A stretch of DNA of 64,000 nucleotides from Stomorhina lunata (Eukaryota; Arthropoda; Insecta; Diptera; Rhiniidae). The notes beneath the pieces were generated by a model. It ran no database searches and was not told where the DNA came from. It worked only from the letters and a program-made list of their open reading frames with translations. A program made the translations under genes and the position numbers. The stretch is taken from assembly GCA_933228675.1 (NCBI GenBank), contig OW121743.1, forward strand, positions 65,685,998 through 65,749,997. Direction: 5' to 3'. Shown piece by piece: positions 25,766 through 37,374 of this stretch. Positions within the stretch are counted from its first letter, which is position 1; the number at the start of each line of letters is the position of its first letter.

Positions 25766-26010
25766 GACATTATAGTATAAATATTTGCCATATGGTCGTT
25801 TTGAAAAGTCCAAAAAAAAAACTAATGGAGACGATTATCCAATTACTTATCAGTTTTTTGTTGTTCTCTATCCACTTTAATTTCACATACGACAGATAAA
25901 AAATGTATGGAGCGCAATATCTTTCTATTATATTGTCTTTGATTGCTCTTTTACTTTGGACTAACAATAGTACAATTCTTAGACGATTATATGGGATCGC
26001 CACAATTTAG

Positions 26011-27600
26011 TTGGCGCTATAAAACTTGCCAATCTCTATAGTTTTCAATAAAAAAGTTGGCGATCGCTATAGTTTTCTATAGAAAAATTGGCAAATTCCT
26101 ATCGTTTCTTATAGAAAAGTTGGCGATCGCCTTAGTTTCCTAAAGAAAAGTTGGCGATCGCTATAGTTTTCTATAGAAAAGTTAAAGATCGCCTTAAATT
26201 TCTATAGAAAAGTTGGCGATCGCCAAAGTTTTCTATAGAAAAGTTGGCGATCGCCTTAGTTTTTTATAGAGAAGTTGGGAAACGCCTTAAAAGTTGGCGA
26301 TCGCCTTAGTTTTCTATAGAAAAGTTGAAGATCGTCTTAGTTTTCTATAGAAAAGTTGGCGATCGCCTGAGTTTTCCATAGAAAAGTTGAACATCGCCTG
26401 AGTTTTCTATAGAAAAGTTGGCGAACGCCTGAGTTTTCTATAGAAAAGTTGGCGATCGCCTGAGTTTTATATAGAAAAGTTGGCGATCGCATGAGTTTGA
26501 TATAGATAAGTTGGCGATCGCCTGAGTTTTCTATAGAAAAGTTGGCGATCGCCTGAGTTTTCTATAGAAAAGTTGGCGATCGCCTGAGTTTTCTATAGAA
26601 AAGTTGGCGATCGCCTGAGTTTTCTAAAGAAAAGTTGGCGATCGCCTGAGTTTTCTATAGAAAAGTTGGCGATCGCCTGAGTTTTCTATAGAAAAGTTGG
26701 CGATCGCCCGAGTTTTCTATAGAAAAGTTGGCGATCGCCTGAGTTTTCTATAGAAAAGTTGGCGATCGCCTGAGTTTTCTATAGAAAAGTTGGCGATCGC
26801 CTGAGTTTTCTATAGAAAAGTTGGCGATCGCCTTAGTTTTCTATAGAAAAGTTGGCGATCGCCTGAGTTTTCTATAGAAAAGTTGGCGATCGCCTTAGTT
26901 TTCTATAGAAAAGTTGGCGATCGCCTTAGTTTTCTATAGAAAAGTTGGCGATCGCCTTAGTTTTCTATAGAAAAGTTGGCGATCGCCTTAGTTTTCTATA
27001 GAAAAGTTGGCGATCGCCTGAGTTTTCTATAGAAATGTTGGCGGTCGCCTTAGTTTTCTATAGAAAAGTTGACGATAGCCTTAGTTTTCTATAGAAAAGA
27101 TGGCGATCGCCTTAATTTTCTATAGAAAAGTTGGCGATCGCCTTAGTTTTCTATAGAAAAGTTGGCGATCGCCTTAGTTTTCTATAGAAAAGTTGGCGAT
27201 CGCCTTAGTTTTCTATAGAAAAGTTGGCGATCGCCTTAGTTTTCTATAGAAAAGTTGGCGATCGCTTTAATTTTCTATAGAAAACTTGGAACTTTCCTTA
27301 GTTTTCTAAAGAAAAGTTGGCGATCGCCTTAGTTTTCTATACAAAAAGTTGGCCATCGCCTAAGTTTTCTCTAGAAGAGTTGGCACTGGGCTTGGTTTTC
27401 TCTAGAAATGTTGGCGATCGCCTTAGTTTTCTCTAGAAGAGTTGACGATCGCCTTAGTTTTCTATAGAAAAGTTGGCGATCGTCTTAGTTTCTATAGAAA
27501 TGTTGGCGATCGTTGTCTATGGAAACCCTGGCGACCCTTATAGTTTTCTATACAAAAGTGTGGATCAACTTTGTTTTCTGGCGGTCGCCAACTTTTAAAC
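26011..27600 (+). repeat. 31-bp GGCGATCGCC satellite, plus orientation, about 50 units
   Basis: Each unit has two perfect palindromes, GGCGATCGCC and TTTTCTATAGAAAA, linked by TTAG or TGAG and by GTT: 10+4+14+3 = 31 bp. Successive cores near 26581 and 26612 confirm the period. Units at 26390-26880 mostly carry the TGAG linker, while later units mostly carry TTAG. Ends are degenerate (lone GATCGTT and GCGGTCGCC variants). Confidence 0.98.
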
Positions 27601-28760
27601 TTATCAAAAATCTTCAAATACCATCACTGCTGGTATATTAATGACAAGATCCTCTTTGAGGCACGACTGCAGGTGCTGTAATATCTTCAATAAAAGTTAC
27701 TAAACGACTTTTGTTATAGTTGCCGCCGTTTTAATCGTGACAGAAAAAAGCGCAACTAAATAAATAAAAGATGCAGAGTTGGGAGTTCTTAAATAGATAA
27801 AAAATATAAGAAGGGAAAATTTCACATAATTTTGAAAGAATTTAATAAAGTTAGTAAGATTTTAAAATTGTATAGTAGAAATATATGTCATATATATTTG
27901 ATATATATACTTACACCCCCAGCTCTGATTAAAGACATAAATTACTAAATAACTTAAAACTCGCACTAAAGCTTTCCTGGCAATATCTGTTAATATTTAA
28001 GAAATTATTATATAATATTTCATGTTGTTGTTAAGCTACAACAACAAAATATTATTAATTTCAATTAAACAAATGTCGTTTATACATTTAATTAACAAAT
28101 ATTTTTAATCTTTAAAGTGAACAAAAAAAAAACGCAGAATTATCAAGACAGCACCTGAAAGACCCCGTTCCTTCAAACAAATGTTATTTTAAATGCAAAT
28201 TTAAATTATGACTTCCCTCTTCAGGTGCATAATTTAGACACCCGTCTTATATCAAAGTCCCCCTCTGTCCACAAACACAATTTTTTAATCAAGTTAACGA
28301 GTATTTCACGCAAAAGCCAAATCATTTATCTATGTGAACAAATTTGTTGGTTGCTGTTATTAAATAAAAATTATTTAAAAATATTTAGTTGGTGATTTTT
28401 ATTAAAAAAAAAAGTTGTTCATTTTTATTTATTTATTTAATCGGCTTAATTATTTTTAGGCATCAGTGAATAACTGGGTGGATTATTTTGGCATCAATTT
28501 GAATTTTCAGATATTAAGTGGCATTTTCATTATTTGTTATTATTTAAGAGAATTAAGTATTTAAAACGTTTTTTTAATTGGAGTTTTTTTCTCGATTACC
28601 TGATATTTGTTAATTTGCCGATATTAACGGTTTGTGTAATAGGTTTTGGATAAAATGATGAAAAAAAAGTGAAATTGACTTGGAGGGGATTAGTTTGATT
28701 AAAATATTAGTTAGTATACAGTGAGAAAATATTGGTCATAAAGTCAAATATTAAAAAGAA
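27601..28760. other. Spacer between inverted satellite arrays
   Basis: About 1.16 kb of non-satellite sequence with no recognisable gene. It separates two GGCGATCGCC arrays of opposite orientation and would form the loop of a large inverted repeat. Confidence 0.6.
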
Positions 28761-30350
28761 TCAGGCGATCACCAACTTCAATAGAAAACTAAGGCGATCA
28801 CCAACTTTTCTATAGAAAACTAAGGCGATAGCCAAATTTTATAGAAAACTATAGCGATTGTCAACTTTTCTATAGATAAATAAGACGATAGCCAACTTTT
28901 CTACAGAAAACTAAGGCGATCGCCAACTTTTCCATAGAAAACTAAGGCGATCGGCAAATTTTCTATAGAAAACTATAGCGATCGCCAACTTTTCTATAAA
29001 AAAATAATAGCGATCGCCAACTTTTCTATAGAAAACTATAGCTATCGTCAACTTTTCTATAGATAAATAAGACGATAGCCAACTTTTCTATAGATAAATA
29101 AGACGATAGCCAACTTTTCATATAAAACTAAGGCGATCGCCAACTTTTCTATAGAAAACTATAGCGATCGCCAACTTTTCTATAGAAAACTATAGCGAAC
29201 GCCAACTTTTCTATATAAAACTTGAGCGATCGCCAACTTTTCTATAGAAAACTATAGCGATCGCCAACTTTTCTATAGAAAACTTCAGCGATCGCCAACT
29301 TTTCTATAACAAACTTGAGCGATCGCCAACTTTTCTATAGAAAACTTGAGCGATCGCCAAATTTTCTATAGAAAACTATAGCGATCGCCAACTTTTCTAT
29401 AGAAAACTTGAGCGATCGCCAACTTTTCTATAGAAAACTTGAGCGATCGCCAACTTTTCTATAGAAAACTTGAGCGATCGCCAACTTTTCTATAGAAAAC
29501 TTGAGCGATCGCCAACTTTTCTATAGAAAACTTGAGCGATCGCCAACTTTTCTATAGAAAACTTGAGCGATCGCCAACTTTTCTATAGAAAACTTGAGCG
29601 ATCGCCAACTTTTCTATAGAAAACTTGAGCGATCGCCAACTTTTCTATAGAAAACTTGAGCGATCGCCAACTTTTCTATGGAAAACTTGAGCGATCGCCA
29701 ACTTTTCTATAGAAAACTTGAGCGATCGCCAACTTTTCTATAGAAAACTTGAGCGATCGCCAACTTTTCTATAGAAAACTTGAGCGATCGCCAACTTTTC
29801 TATAGAAAACTTGAGCGATCGCCAACTTTTCTATAGAAAACTTGAGCGATCGCCAACTTTTTTATAGAAAACTTGAGCGATCGCCAACTTTTCTATAGAA
29901 AACTTGAGCGATCGCCAACTTTTCTATAGAAAACTTGAGCGATCGCCAACTTTTCTATAGAAAACTTGAGCGATCGCCAACTTTTCTATAGAAAACTTGA
30001 GCGATCGCCAACTTTTCTATAGAAAACTTGAGCGATCGCCAACTTTTCTATAGAAAACTTGAGCGATCGCCAACTTTTCTATAGAAAACTTGAGCGATCG
30101 CCAACTTTTCTATAGAAAACTTGAGCGATCGCCAACTTTTCTATAGAAAACTTGAGCGATCGCCAACTTTTCTATAGAAAACTTGAGCGATCGCCAACTT
30201 TTCTATAGAAAACTTGAGCGATCGCCAACTTTTCTATAGAAAACTTGAGCGATCGCCAACTTTTCTATAGAAAACTTGAGCGATCGCCAACTTTTCTATA
30301 GAAAACTTGAGCGATCGCCAACTTTTCTGTAGAAAACTAAGGCGATCGAT
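28761..30350 (-). repeat. 31-bp GCGATCGCC satellite, inverse orientation, about 51 units
   Basis: Units read GCGATCGCCAACTTTTCTAT then AGAAAACTTGA at 31-bp spacing, the reverse orientation of 26011-27600. The left quarter uses CTAAGGC or CTATAGC linkers and is diverse; from about 29400 to 30330 nearly every unit is the same CTTGAGC variant, a strongly homogenised block of about 30 units. The array ends abruptly at about 30350. Confidence 0.98.
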
Positions 30351-31700
30351 AAAGGATATTAAAAAGTCGGTCTTCGCAGACTATAGCACTTGCATACCCT
30401 CTTTTTTTTCTTATTTCAAATAAATTTACTTTTTAATTTGGATTAATGAAAAATCTAATAAAAAACTTCCTTCTTAAAAAAAAACTGTTCAATTTAACGA
30501 AAATTATATAATTTTGTTTTAGTCAAATAAAACAATTATAAAATTTCTTTATTGTGCAAAAAAAGCAGAAAACACCGGATATATTAAAAAATTCAGATTT
30601 TCATTTTTACTCAAACAAAAAGATGAATTGTAAAATTTTTTGTATCGAAAACAATTTCTTAATACTCGTATGTATTTGAATTATATAAGAAGAGGTGTCA
30701 AATATCTTTAAAATGATTAATCTCTTAAGAGGATTAAAAATATGATTTTTTGATTTTTTCTTGGCCTGTTTTTTCTTTCTTATTACAAACGATAAATTGG
30801 TTCAAGTAAAAGTGAAAAGAAAGGAGATCAGTAGAAAGGAATAAAGAATAAATAAAAAACTTTAAATAAAAATAGAATTTTATATTTCACATAAATTTTT
30901 GCAAATGAAAACGTTTTTTAAATTTATTAAGGCCGTATCAATATTTTTTTCAATAGAAATTTTTTAAAATGCCTTTTTTCAGTTTAATGGGTCTTCATTG
31001 AATAACCATTAAGAAACAATATAATAAAATTTAAATATTTAGTAAAATTATTCTTCGCAATAAATATTTTTTAGCTACTGAATGATTTGACACATTTTAC
31101 CCCTCAATTCCTTTTCAATTATGTTTTACGACCACCATGACCTGGGATTTTATAGGGAGTGAAAAAGTGTTTAGGTAGTCTTATGGCCAAATTGTCGATT
31201 ATTTTTTAAATAAATTTTAAATTGTTTCATTCCAATTTTTTATGCGTTTGAGATAAGTATTCACTTCATTACATGACATTTGATTATTCATTTTTTTATA
31301 GTTCATAACAATTTAAAATTTTAGAATTGTATTATCAAATTTAGTTACGCATTTATTCAAAGTATGATTAAGCAAAAATTTTATGAATTTGATATTAATG
31401 TTTTCAATATTTAATAAATCAAATAGTAGATGTTTATATTTCTTTACTTGAAACAAATATTGAATGTTGGCAAAAGTAGGCTTAAAAAATTTAGGTAGAT
31501 GGCTTAAAAATGTTATATCCCTATTAATATTCATTGCCTCTGACAGCACTAAATAGCATTTATAAAACATAACATTTTAATCTTTATCTTTCAGAAGATA
31601 ATAAAAATCGCAATATTCTTCACAAAGTTATATTAGTTTAAAAACAAGTAAAAATTTGTAACTTAATAATTCATTTTTACTTTAAGAAAAAATTCAGTAT
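30351..31700. other. Gene-free spacer
   Basis: A/T-rich sequence with no supported coding region. The minus-strand open frame at 31313-31570 (85 codons) is low-complexity and unrecognised. Confidence 0.55.
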
Positions 31701-33470
31701 TTTATTAACAAGAAATTGAGGTTTTTCCATACATTTTTTGCAAAAAGTTTTAAACAAAGAATCGCTAAAAATTGTTAAAGACCCAAAAGTTTTCACTAAA
31801 AAAATAGACTGTCTACCAAAAATTAGACTTTTTACAATTTTCATCATAAATTTGAAGCTGAAATATTTTTTACTTTTTACCCTAAATTCACTCTTTATTC
31901 GACTAATCGCAACAAATTTTAATTTTAAATTTTTTACTTTTACTAAAAATGTGACTTTTCATCACAAAATTTGAAATCTATCTATGAAGAATTTTAGTTT
32001 TTGACCCAAATTTAAGTTTTTAAAGGAAATTTGGCATATTTACCGAAAATTTTACTGTTTACAAACAATTTTACTTTATATCAAAATATAAACTTTTTAC
32101 CAAAATTTTTTACTTTTTCTAAAATTTTACTTTTCGAAATTTTACTTTTCACGAAAAAGTCGACAGAAATTTGACTTCTCAGCGTAAGTTTTACTTTTTT
32201 AAATTAAACCTTTCATAATTTTTTGTTATTAAAAATTATTCATGGACATACTGCATTACTTTTTTACTGCAGTAATCGTTTCAGTTCAGTAAATTCTTAC
32301 TGGTAATGAAATATAATTTTCATTACCAGTAAATTACTGAAAAAAATCAGTGTTCAGATAGTTTTACTGATTACTGAAAAAAATAATTACAGCAATCAGT
32401 CAATTTTACTGCTTAATGAATGACTGAATTTAAGTATCCAGAGATTTTCACCAAAAATGAAAAACAATCAAAACTTTAAATGATGTTTATTTTAACACGA
32501 AAATGACATTGAAGGCAAGTACTTAATAAATAATGGTACTTTAAAGGGCAATTTTGTTTTTAAGTCTCTAGTAAAAACCTCCGGATACTGCTTTCTTATC
32601 AGTAATAAGTAAACTTTACTGATTACTGAATGTTTTTTTTTTCAATAATCATTAAAATTTACTGAATACTGTTTTTTCAGTAATCAGTAAAAATTAACTT
32701 GTAATTGAAGTACAGTACCAATATGTCAAAAATACAATTTTTTGTCATAGTTTTTTATCTAAGCAAAAAATCAACCAAAAATTTAATTTTTACCAAAAAT
32801 TTTACTTTTTACCCCAAATTTAAGTCTTTATTACACATTTCGCATTTTTATCGTATATATTACTTTTTCTCCAAAAATAAAAATTTTCTCTAAAAATTCA
32901 GTTTAAAAAAATTTTTATACAAAAATTCAATTTTTGAACTAAAATTTTACCTGCTTTAAAAATTTGTATAAAAAATTTAAGTCTTTATCATATATTTACC
33001 TTTTTTCGAAAGATTAAACTTTAAAAAAATGTGTCTTTTTAACCAAAAACTAAACCTTTTAGTAAATATTTTATTTCCTATAATACAAAATTAAAAAAAA
33101 TTTAGACTTTTTGTCAAAAAGACGACTAGTCACCATAACATCGAATTTTCATCAAAAAGATGTTAATGTTATATATTTGATCAAAATTTTACCTTGTACA
33201 AAAAAAATCGTATTTGCTAAAAATCGTAATTTCTTCCAAAAATATATTTTTATTTTTATCAGAAATTTAACTGTTTGGCAAAAATTTACCTAGTTACCAG
33301 AAATTCGAACTTGCATCGGAAATATGGCGTTTACCAAAAGTTTAACTTATACGAAAAACTTAGCTTTTTTATCAAGACTTGGACCTTTTTTAGAGAATTT
33401 ACTTATTTTTTAACAAAAATTTTTAATTTCATCAGAATTTTTGCTTTTCTCAAAAATTTTTCGTTTCTGG
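31701..33470. repeat. Degenerate TTTACCAAAAATTTTACTTTTT-type tract
   Basis: Short words such as TTTTTACCAAAAATTT, ACTTTTTACC and TTTACCAAAAATTTTAC recur at roughly 15-30-bp intervals without a stable unit. It behaves like a decayed A/T satellite. A block at about 32224-32700 instead repeats TCAGTAAAATTACTG-type words (listed separately). The short frames here are products of low complexity. Confidence 0.65.
32224..32700. repeat. CAGTAAT / ATTACTG repeat block with hairpin
   Basis: Dense CAGTAA and TTACTG words in both orientations. At 32297-32332, TTACTGGTAATGAAA and its complement form a 15-bp stem around a TATAA loop. The block is inserted in, or grew inside, the surrounding ACCAAAAATTT tract. 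Confidence 0.75.
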
Positions 33471-33588
33471 AGCCTAATAACATCCTAAGCAACCGGTGGG
33501 TATTTCGTAATGGCCGCTCAACAAGAGCCTTTCTTGCCCTTCTATCGGAAAAATATCTTTTGTTGACAGTTTTGGTGAAAGTAAAGTT

Positions 33589-33866
33589 CGGGGGCAAAAT
33601 CGCCGCCAAATTTTAAGCAAATTTTGTGTAACATACCTTAAGGATTTAAAAAAATGATTGATTTTACGAAAAGTCAGTTTGTCAAAATATTGAGTTAACA
33701 TGAAATTTGTTTACTATCAAGGAACTTTAAGCAAATATGTAACAATGTAGTGAAAATTATATGTTATATATTATATAATCTAATGATATATATAATATAT
33801 ATCACTAAATTATCCTAAAAGTATGCTACACAAATTTTTCTTAAATATCTTACATTTCGATTGTTA
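33589..33866 (+). mobile_element. Partial copy of the GGGGCCAAA-terminus element
   Basis: Shares with 39613-39905 the AGCAAATNTTGT, ATACCTTA, TATATGTTATATATTAT and AAGTATGCTACACAAAT landmarks in the same order. The left terminus is diverged. It abuts the LINE fragment on its right. Confidence 0.6.
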
Positions 33867-33870
33867 TCGA

Positions 33871-34263
33871 ATGATGGTTTTAGATATTTTCAAAGCGTTT
33901 CATAAAGCACACTTTTACCAAAACTTATTGCTTTAGTTGTCGGTAATATGCTTTCTCGATTTATATTTTCTTAGAAATCGCTCTATAAGAGTTTTTACAG
34001 ATGGGCTAACCTCCAATAAGTTCTAGATTACAGGGGTACCGATAGGTTCCGTTCTTTCACTACTAGTTTTCTTATACTTCTTCTTGGTCAAACTTTGATA
34101 CTATCCGATCTTTTTTTCAGATGATAGCAACATTTCTTATTCGAATTCATACAGTCACAGACCCAGCCTCTTAGACATTGGGGAAAATAGGAAAAATATG
34201 AATGATAGGCTAAACTCGGACCATATTTCGCTTTCTGTATGGGGTCTGAATTGGGTGATTTAG
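33871..34263 (+). pseudogene. LINE (non-LTR) reverse-transcriptase fragment
   Basis: Encodes a decayed piece of a jockey-like retrotransposon reverse transcriptase, which would copy LINE RNA into DNA at the insertion site. Translation in two frames gives VLDIFKAFHKA (family pattern LDISKAFD), then RNRSIRVFTDGLTSNKF, TGVPIGSVLS (usual GVPQGSVLSP) and FFSDDSNISYSNSYSH, where FSDD stands for the catalytic FADD box. The order and spacing of these blocks match the palm domain. Lesions include a frameshift between about 33925 and 33975, in-frame stops TAG near 34026 and TGA near 34099, and a truncation at TAG 34261-34263. The rest of the element is missing. The reading of the blocks is from the sequence; the clade is inferred. 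Confidence 0.8.
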
Positions 34264-34365
34264 GGGATGTTTGATACCAAGCAACGGTCTGAACTTGGTA
34301 AGCCCAGACTTATCTTGGTTATCCATCATCTCAGCTGTGGGCACTGACCTCTTCGTGGTATAAAA
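34264..34365 (+). repeat. Fragment shared with the 2.87-kb inverted element
   Basis: GGGGATGTTTGATACCAAGC, CTTGGTAAGCCCAGACTTAT and CATCATCTCAGCTGTGG match 41121-41230 and, inverted, 43245-43360. The fragment is joined directly to the LINE reading frame, so part of the inverted element may be LINE-related. Confidence 0.7.
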
Positions 34366-34893
34366 CAAGTAAGAAAGTGCTATAGTCGGTCAAGCCAGAC
34401 AATACGATACCCTTCACCGCTAAGGTCAAAGGTGTTCTTTTTGCTGTATAAAGACAAATATTTGCTATCATCAGATCTACGAGCGTTTTAGTTAATTTTT
34501 TCTCATTTAGTGCGTTTTTCTTATTTAGTGCTTTTGACAGAGTTTGTATGGGAGCTACGGTCAAGTGTGGACCGAGTTCAACGAAGTTTGGTACATTGAT
34601 TTTAGTTTACATAAGCAGTATTTGTTTTTGATTTCATAAACAAATATTGATATATGTGGCTAATATATCGATTCCGGGAGGTAGGACCTATGGGAGGTAC
34701 CATAAATAATGGACCGATATTGACGAATTTCAATAGCCACTGTCAAAAAAATGATTTGTGCAAAATTTCATGAAATTATTTTCAGAATTGCAACTTGTAC
34801 TTTGATTACATGGGGGTCCAGCCGTCCGGACTGACATCGCTAAATCGACTCAGAAAGCTACTGTAAGCCAATTGGTATACTAAAAGGTGGGTC
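34366..34893 (-). mobile_element. Dispersed fly repeat, reverse copy
   Basis: Reverse copy of 59731-60509 beginning at AAGTAAGAAAGTGCTATAGTC and running through GATACCCTTCACCGC, GGGAGCTACGGTCAAGTGTG, TTTACATAAGCAGTATT and GACATCGCTAAATCGACTCA to CTAAAAGGTGGGTCT, where it is truncated. The region of the internal hairpin is lost. Confidence 0.85.
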
Positions 34894-35227
34894 TACATCT
34901 TCCAAGTATCGTATGAATTGTTCAAGTTCCTTAGTTTTTAAAGACTGTACCAGACATACTTTACTCCATTTTATCGGCTTACTACTTAAATCAACAATAT
35001 CCGGCATAAAATATTGTTGGAGTCGGTCCATATTGGGCCATAGCTTCCATATTACTTATACTGCCAAAAGTCACTTATATGAGACTAAAAATTATAAAAA
35101 ACGCGGTTAAATCTGAAAATAAATTTATGTTTACCCTATTTTTCTTCTTCTGTTATCATTGACTCCCAGTGGAGCATAAGGCCTATTTTTCATATAAGAT
35201 CAATTTCGGAAATGGCTCAGATAAACA
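34894..35227. other. Gene-free spacer
   Basis: No recognisable coding sequence or repeat seen. Confidence 0.5.
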
Positions 35228-35486
35228 CAGATTTCAAGAAAATTTTTATAGGAACTGATTGGTAGTGAACAGGTTTGTCATCCGCCTAGCATACCAGAGA
35301 TCCCAGATTTAATTCCTGTCAGACCCACTTGAAAAAATTTATTTTCAAAAGGCGGCGGTTCACCTCATAACTCAGCTAGAAACTGGTAATTGAGTATTAG
35401 GCTATGAAAAACTTCTCTAACTTATGCATTAACCGTTCAGAGCCGGCGTCAAAACGTAGGTCCCTTTCAATTAGTCTAGAAATAGA
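35228..35486 (+). mobile_element. tRNA-derived short element, copy 2
   Basis: In inverse orientation to copy 1 at 3895-4185. Shared landmarks are AACAGGTTTGTCATCCGCC, CAGACCCACTTGAAAAAA, AGGCGGCGGTTCACCTCATA and AACGTAGGTCCCTTTCAAT. The A-box-like and B-box-like words are more degenerate here. Similarity stops at about 35486, where the mariner's left inverted terminus starts, consistent with insertion at this edge. Confidence 0.6.
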
Positions 35487-36656
35487 TTTTATTTTATTAT
35501 GGTATATTAGTATTACTCAATTATGTATGGAACAAAATATCGGCCAAACGGGCGCCGCGACCACGGCGGCACACCTCCATCCGATGGTCCAAATTTTCGA
35601 TGACCCTGAGACATAATGGAGGTTCTATGCCGTTAATGTGCCGAATTATCTCATCCTTTAGCTCTTGAATTGTTGCTGGCTTATCGACGTACACCTTTTC
35701 TTTCAAATAACCCCAAAGAAAAAAGTCCAACGGTGTCAAATCACATGATCTTGGCGGCCAATTGACATCGCCATTATGTGAGATAACACGGCCATTGAAT
35801 TTGTTGAGAAAAAGAGCCATTGTTTCGTTAGCTGTGTGGCAAGTGGCACCGTCCTTCTGAAACCACATATCGTCCACATCCAAATCTTCCAATTCGGGCT
35901 GTAAAACGTTCGTTATCATCTCACGATAGCGAACATCATTCACAGTAACTGCCTGACCGGCCTCATTTTGGAAAAAATACGGGCCGATGATGCCGCCAGC
36001 CCATAAACCGCACCAAACAGTCACTCTTTCTAGGTGCATTGGTTTTTCGACAATCACTATTGGATTCTCATTCGCCCAAATGCGGCAATTCTGTTTATTG
36101 ACGAATCCACTGAGGTGAAAATGTGCCTCATCACTGAAGATGATTTTCTTCGAAAATTGATCATCCACTGTTGCCATTTCTTGCCACCATTCTGCCCATT
36201 CACGACGTTTGGAATGGTCAAGAGGCTTAGTTCTTGAGCCAATTGCACCTTGTAAGCGTGTAAATCCAAGTCTTTATGCATAATGTTCATCAACGACGAG
36301 CGTGAGAGGTGCAATTGTTGGGCACGACGACGAGTTGAGGTGGACGGCTCTTCAGCCACACTATCGCGAACAGCAGCCATATTTTCTGCAGTACGAGCTG
36401 TACGAGCATGCACTGGAATTCTCACATCTTCTACAGACCCGGTTTGCTCGAATTTTTCCACGATTTTTGCAATTGTACGCACATTTGGACGATCAAATTG
36501 ACCAAAAAAATCACGAAGTGCACGATATGCATTTTGATTTGAACGCCCATTTTCATAATAAGTCTGGATAACTTTAACACGTTGTTGGCTTGTATATCTC
36601 TTCATGGTTCAAATTGAGTAAGTCTGAAATAGAGAAATGTCAAATAAAATTCGGAA
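35486..36656 (-). mobile_element. rosa-like (DD41D) mariner element
   Basis: The transposase pseudogene is bracketed by imperfect inverted sequence. TTACTCAATT at 35513-35522 is inverted as AATTGAGTAA at 36612-36621, and weaker similarity extends outward to ATTTTATTT (35486) and AAATAAAAT (36642-36650). A TA dinucleotide lies just outside the CTCAATT core on both sides (35514 and 36619), so the true ends could also be there; that would leave unusually short untranslated ends. The outer boundary is therefore uncertain. Confidence 0.65.
35521..36605 (-). pseudogene. DD41D mariner transposase, one frameshift
   Basis: A cut-and-paste transposase of about 361 codons. The ATG at 36605 opens MKRYTSQQRVKVIQTYYENG, a helix-turn-helix N-terminus; a second helix-turn-helix region (TSTRRRAQQLHLSRSSL) follows near residues 88-105. 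The catalytic half contains FSDEAHFHLSG (first Asp near residue 159), WFQKDGATCHTA (second Asp near 252) and CDLTPLDFFLWGYLKEKVY (third Asp near 294). Exactly 41 residues separate the second and third Asp, the spacing that defines the rosa group known from tephritid flies. All three Asp are present. The only clear lesion is a one-base deletion at about 36226-36229, in the codons following LAQEL, which moves the reading frame. The copy looks young compared with the other transposons here. The assignment to DD41D is read from the spacing; activity is lost. Confidence 0.9.
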
Positions 36657-36793
36657 AAAAAACTTAGCGTTTAGGTGTGATTCACATTCAACATCAGCTC
36701 TTACAATTTAACCACCATTTATATACAAGGTCGGACTTAAACGACTATATTACTTAAGTGTTTTGTTTAGGCCTTGTCCTAATACACTCAGGG

Positions 36794-37218
36794 AAAAAAC
36801 GTGCTGATAATAAGATTTTCTGCTTGAAATCGAAACTTTTTCTGCTTGAAAGTAGAGTAAATACGAAAAATCTTATTTTGAGAATAAAATCTTATTTTTT
36901 TAAGATTCTTTGTAAGATCGCAATCTTAAAAAAAATCTAAGCACAGGATCGATAACTAAGAATGTGTTCTTATTAAATAAGATTAAATTCTTAATTTTTA
37001 AGAATGCACTCTTAATTAATAAGAACATAATCTTAAATAATAAGAACGCATTCTTAATTATCGATCTTGTTTTTAGAACTTTTTCAAGATTGCGATCTTA
37101 CAAACAATCTTGAAAAATAAGATTTTATTCTTAAAATAAGATTTTTCGCATTTACTCTACTTTCAAGCAGAAAAAGTTTCGATTTCAAGCAGAAAATCTT
37201 ATTTTAAGCACGTTTTTT
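36794..37218. repeat. 425-bp palindrome in the left end of the AAGATT element
   Basis: AAAAAACGTGC at 36794 is inverted at 37208-37218. Between them the arms carry TAAGATTTTCTGCTTGAAAT, CGAAACTTTTTCTGCTTGAA and AAGATCGCAATCTT, each with its inverse in the other arm. Arms are about 200 bp around a centre near 37006. Confidence 0.85.
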
Positions 37219-37374
37219 CTTATTATAATATTCGTATTTGGTGATAAAATAAAACATATTTTTTATTATTTTTTTCCCCTTTCGAGGAATGTAATAGTAT
37301 TCCTATATTTTTAAATTTTGATTTATTTATTTTAGATTATAGGTAGTTAGTAAAAAATTGTATCCTAAAAATAC

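Noticed and set aside
26011..30350. CRISPR-like appearance of regularly spaced palindromes
   Set aside because: There are no unique spacers between repeats; the whole 31-bp unit repeats. The DNA is eukaryotic and no cas genes are present.
33403..33701. Overlapping minus-strand frames including SDRRARKALVERPLR
   Set aside because: Arginine-rich and tempting, but no domain could be identified, it overlaps several other short frames, and it borders transposon fragments. Left unassigned.
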